NCBI RefSeq assembly: GCF_004343035.1
Contig: NZ_SMCQ01000001.1
Location: 368,827-432,826, forward strand
DNA: 64,000 nt
Source: Longibaculum muris
GTDB lineage: Bacteria; Bacillota_I; Bacilli_A; Erysipelotrichales; Coprobacillaceae
Direction: 5' to 3'
The notes under the pieces were generated by a model that searched no databases, had not been told where the DNA came from, and saw only the letters and a list, made by a program, of their open reading frames with translations. Position numbers and translations under genes: made by a program. This document shows positions 62,597-64,000 of this stretch, in pieces. The stretch's first letter is position 1, and each line of letters starts with the position of its first letter.

Positions 62597-63091
62597 TTAC
62601 TTGTTTTTTAACCAATCTTCATGCGGTTGTTTATTGGCATTTAAAGTTGAGTATTTAGGAAAATTGTATTTCCATTCTTCATATTGGCGTTCCGTTATTT
62701 TACCTTCTCTAAAATCCTTAGCAACTTCTAACCAATTTTCCATGTATTTAAACAAGGCACTTTGTTCATGAGGCAATAACTTATCAAAACGTAAAATTGG
62801 CTGTCCGTCCATTTCATCAATTTTTAATCCATATGTACGTTCTAATTGGAACAAAGTATAGATTGCTCCTATGTATGATTCAATATCTGGAATATCAATA
62901 GCGTTTGGTGAAACCTCAAGTCCATGTGCTAGACTTTCTATCATATCGTTTCTTGGTTTCTTTTTATCGGATTCATATTGAGAAATGCGGACATCAGCTG
63001 ATGATAAACTAAAACCTAAACCTTGACCAAGTTCTTTTAATGTCTTTTTTCTAAATAATCTAATTGACTTTAAATTTGATCCTAATGACAT
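62597..63091 (-). CDS. XRE-family repressor of the integrated element
   Basis: The product has 164 residues. An XRE helix-turn-helix covers about 5-65 (LKELGQGLGFSLSSADVRISQYESDKKKPR). The C-terminal half is acidic and helical with no known domain. AAAGGAGGG sets the start at 63091 rather than a GTG at 63094. It is divergent from the excisionase and integrase genes, the usual place for a phage or conjugative-element repressor. Confidence 0.88.
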   Translation of the reverse strand: MSLGSNLKSIRLFRKKTLKELGQGLGFSLSSADVRISQYESDKKKPRNDMIESLAHGLEVSPNAIDIPDIESYIGAIYTLFQLERTYGLKIDEMDGQPILRFDKLLPHEQSALFKYMENWLEVAKDFREGKITERQYEEWKYNFPKYSTLNANKQPHEDWLKNK

Positions 63092-63141
63092 CACAATCCC
63101 TCCTTTGTCCCCATTATATCAAAAAAATAATAAACAGTAAA

Positions 63142-63216
63142 TGAAAATTAAACTTAAAAAGTTAATTAATTAAATATATAAAGTTAATAAATTAAACTAA
63201 AAAGGTTAATTTATTC
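63142..63216. promoter_or_regulatory. Operator-like repeats between repressor and excisionase genes
   Basis: Several near-copies of TTAAACTTAAAAAGTTAA and AATTAAACTAAAAAGGTTAATT lie between the divergent genes. They combine TTAA and AAGTT/AACTT half-sites and are good candidates for repressor binding. Confidence 0.5.
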
Positions 63217-63245
63217 TTGACAATAGTATCCAATTGCATTATTCT
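63217..63245 (+). promoter_or_regulatory. Promoter of the excisionase/integrase genes
   Basis: TTGACA, 17 bp, TATTCT. A small hairpin (TAACCTA/TAGGTTA, 63253-63273) follows before the AAAGGAGGTGA site. Confidence 0.65.
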
Positions 63246-63292
63246 TATGTTGTAACCTAACTCATATAGGTTAGCTAAAAGGAGGTGAGAAA

Positions 63293-63502
63293 ATGGGAAA
63301 CAGTACATTTATGGATGCAAGTGAGATCATGAAGGTAACAGGAATGTCTGAAGGCTATGCCTATAAACTAATTAAACAGTTAAATCTTGAATTAGAACAG
63401 AAAGGATTTATAACCATTCGTGGTCGTATCAGTAAAAAGTATTTTGAAGAAAGAATTTATGGATTAAGAAAGGATGATGAAAATGCCAGCTTACAAAGAT
63501 GA
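63293..63502 (+). CDS. Excisionase-like small HTH protein
   Basis: This 69-residue basic protein has FMDASEIMKVTGMSEGYAYKLIKQLN, a MerR/Xis-like helix-turn-helix. It sits directly before the integrase gene and overlaps it by 20 bp. By position it is the excisionase or a directionality factor of the element. AAAGGAGGTGA precedes the start. Confidence 0.75.
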   Translation: MGNSTFMDASEIMKVTGMSEGYAYKLIKQLNLELEQKGFITIRGRISKKYFEERIYGLRKDDENASLQR

Positions 63503-63911
63503 AAACAAAGGAACATGGTATGCCTCTTTCTATTATGAAAATTGGAAAGGGGAAAGATTAAAGAAAATGAAAAGAGGTTTTAAAACGAAACGAGAAGCAG
63601 AAACTTTTATCGCACATTTCAAAATGGAACAGTCAAAAGATTTAAATATGAATTTCGAGGAATTTGTAAAAATTTATGTACGTGATTTATCTAATCGTAT
63701 TAAAGAGAATACAATGTTAACAAAACGTTATATAATCGAAGATAAAATTTTGCCATATTTTAAATTAAAACAAATCAATGATATTAGTGTTGCAGATATT
63801 ATTGAATGGCAAAATCAATTACTTGCATATAGAAATGAAAATGATGAGCCATATTCACCTTGCTATTTGAAAACAGTACACAATCAAGTGAGTGCAATAT
63901 TTAATTGTTAA
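63483..63911 (+). pseudogene. Tyrosine integrase, truncated before the catalytic domain
   Basis: About 142 residues remain. Residues 1-55 are the arm-type DNA-binding domain (MPAYKDENKGTWYASFYYENWKG) and 60-142 the SAM-like core-binding domain. The frame stops right after HNQVSAIFN, where the catalytic domain (R-H-x-x-R...Y) should begin, about 250 residues short. The start at 63483 is set by AAGAAAGG. The break coincides with the folded sequence at 63922-63990, so an insertion is likely. Confidence 0.8.
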
Positions 63912-63921
63912 TGGTAAAATA

Positions 63922-63990
63922 AAGATAACCAAAAAGGTTGGTTTAACAATTACCACTTATGGTAATGACAAACTACCAGCTGGTTATCTT
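63922..63990. other. Strongly folded sequence at the integrase breakpoint
   Basis: Three nested stems: AAGATAACCA/TGGTTATCTT (63922-63931 with 63981-63990), GGTTGGTTT/AAACTACC with one bulge (63936-63944 with 63970-63977), and ATTACCA/TGGTAAT (63949-63955 with 63960-63966). Six T follow from the end of the outer stem. It could be the end of an inserted element or an unusually elaborate terminator. The window ends here, so the other side cannot be seen. Confidence 0.5.
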
Positions 63991-64000
63991 TTTTGATAAA

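Noticed and set aside
1..64000. CRISPR arrays, tRNA and rRNA genes
   Set aside because: No regularly spaced repeats and no recognisable tRNA or rRNA sequence was seen on either strand.

Overview
The window is AT-rich DNA from a low-G+C Gram-positive anaerobe. Superoxide reductase, lactate dehydrogenase, xanthine dehydrogenase, a lysine riboswitch with an NhaC-type transporter, and the codon and terminator style suggest a gut Firmicute of the Erysipelotrichia/Coprobacillus type. The lineage is inferred from gene content, not from a marker gene. No rRNA, tRNA or CRISPR array was recognised.

Region 1 (1-14.3 kb) is accessory DNA. It opens with the 3' end of a large serine recombinase, followed by a short cassette of HTH protein, Mrr-type restriction endonuclease and SAM methyltransferase. 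Next come a decayed, more GC-rich minus-strand relic of a second recombinase 3' end and a type I restriction-modification operon. In that operon hsdM has lost its 5' part, while hsdS and hsdR look intact. A large membrane P-loop NTPase (YobI/KAP-like) overlaps the end of hsdR. A DUF4143 ATPase and a wHTH gene remnant lie in the gene-poor tail.

Region 2 (14.5-35.6 kb) holds small metabolic and regulatory genes (methyltransferase behind a strong leader hairpin, DJ-1/PfpI protein, nucleoside phosphorylase, AraC regulator with SRPBCC protein, HAD phosphatase) and an NSS symporter. It also has a Bce-like ABC transporter with its two-component system, an AIM24 protein and two MATE pumps. An EF-G/Tet(M)-like GTPase fused to a YacP/Rae1-type nuclease domain follows, then a C45 peptidase-like protein and an amidohydrolase.

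Region 3 (35.7-44.7 kb) is one long tightly packed operon for purine hydroxylation. It encodes a THEP1-like NTPase, a FecCD-type metal ABC transporter (lipoprotein, permease, ATPase), a xanthine/uracil-type permease, the three xanthine dehydrogenase subunits (FAD, 2Fe-2S, molybdopterin) and a MocA/MobA-like nucleotidyltransferase. The co-operonic transporter is best explained as supplying molybdenum or tungsten for the enzyme. Xanthine phosphoribosyltransferase (60.0 kb) gives a salvage route for the same substrate.

Region 4 (44.7-62.4 kb) carries a DUF3800 gene beside an unexplained long inverted repeat, class I ribonucleotide reductase, a degenerate FeoB-like GTPase, and the lysine riboswitch with its transporter. 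Further on are a DnaQ-type exonuclease, LrgAB, a YhhN protein, lactate dehydrogenase, a macrodomain gene coupled to a second gene, two superoxide-reductase paralogues around a rhodanese lipoprotein, xpt and aspartate kinase.

Region 5 (62.4-64 kb) is the end of another mobile element inserted beside the aspartate kinase gene: XRE repressor, divergent excisionase-like gene and a tyrosine integrase cut off after its core-binding domain, followed by a strongly folded sequence at the window edge.
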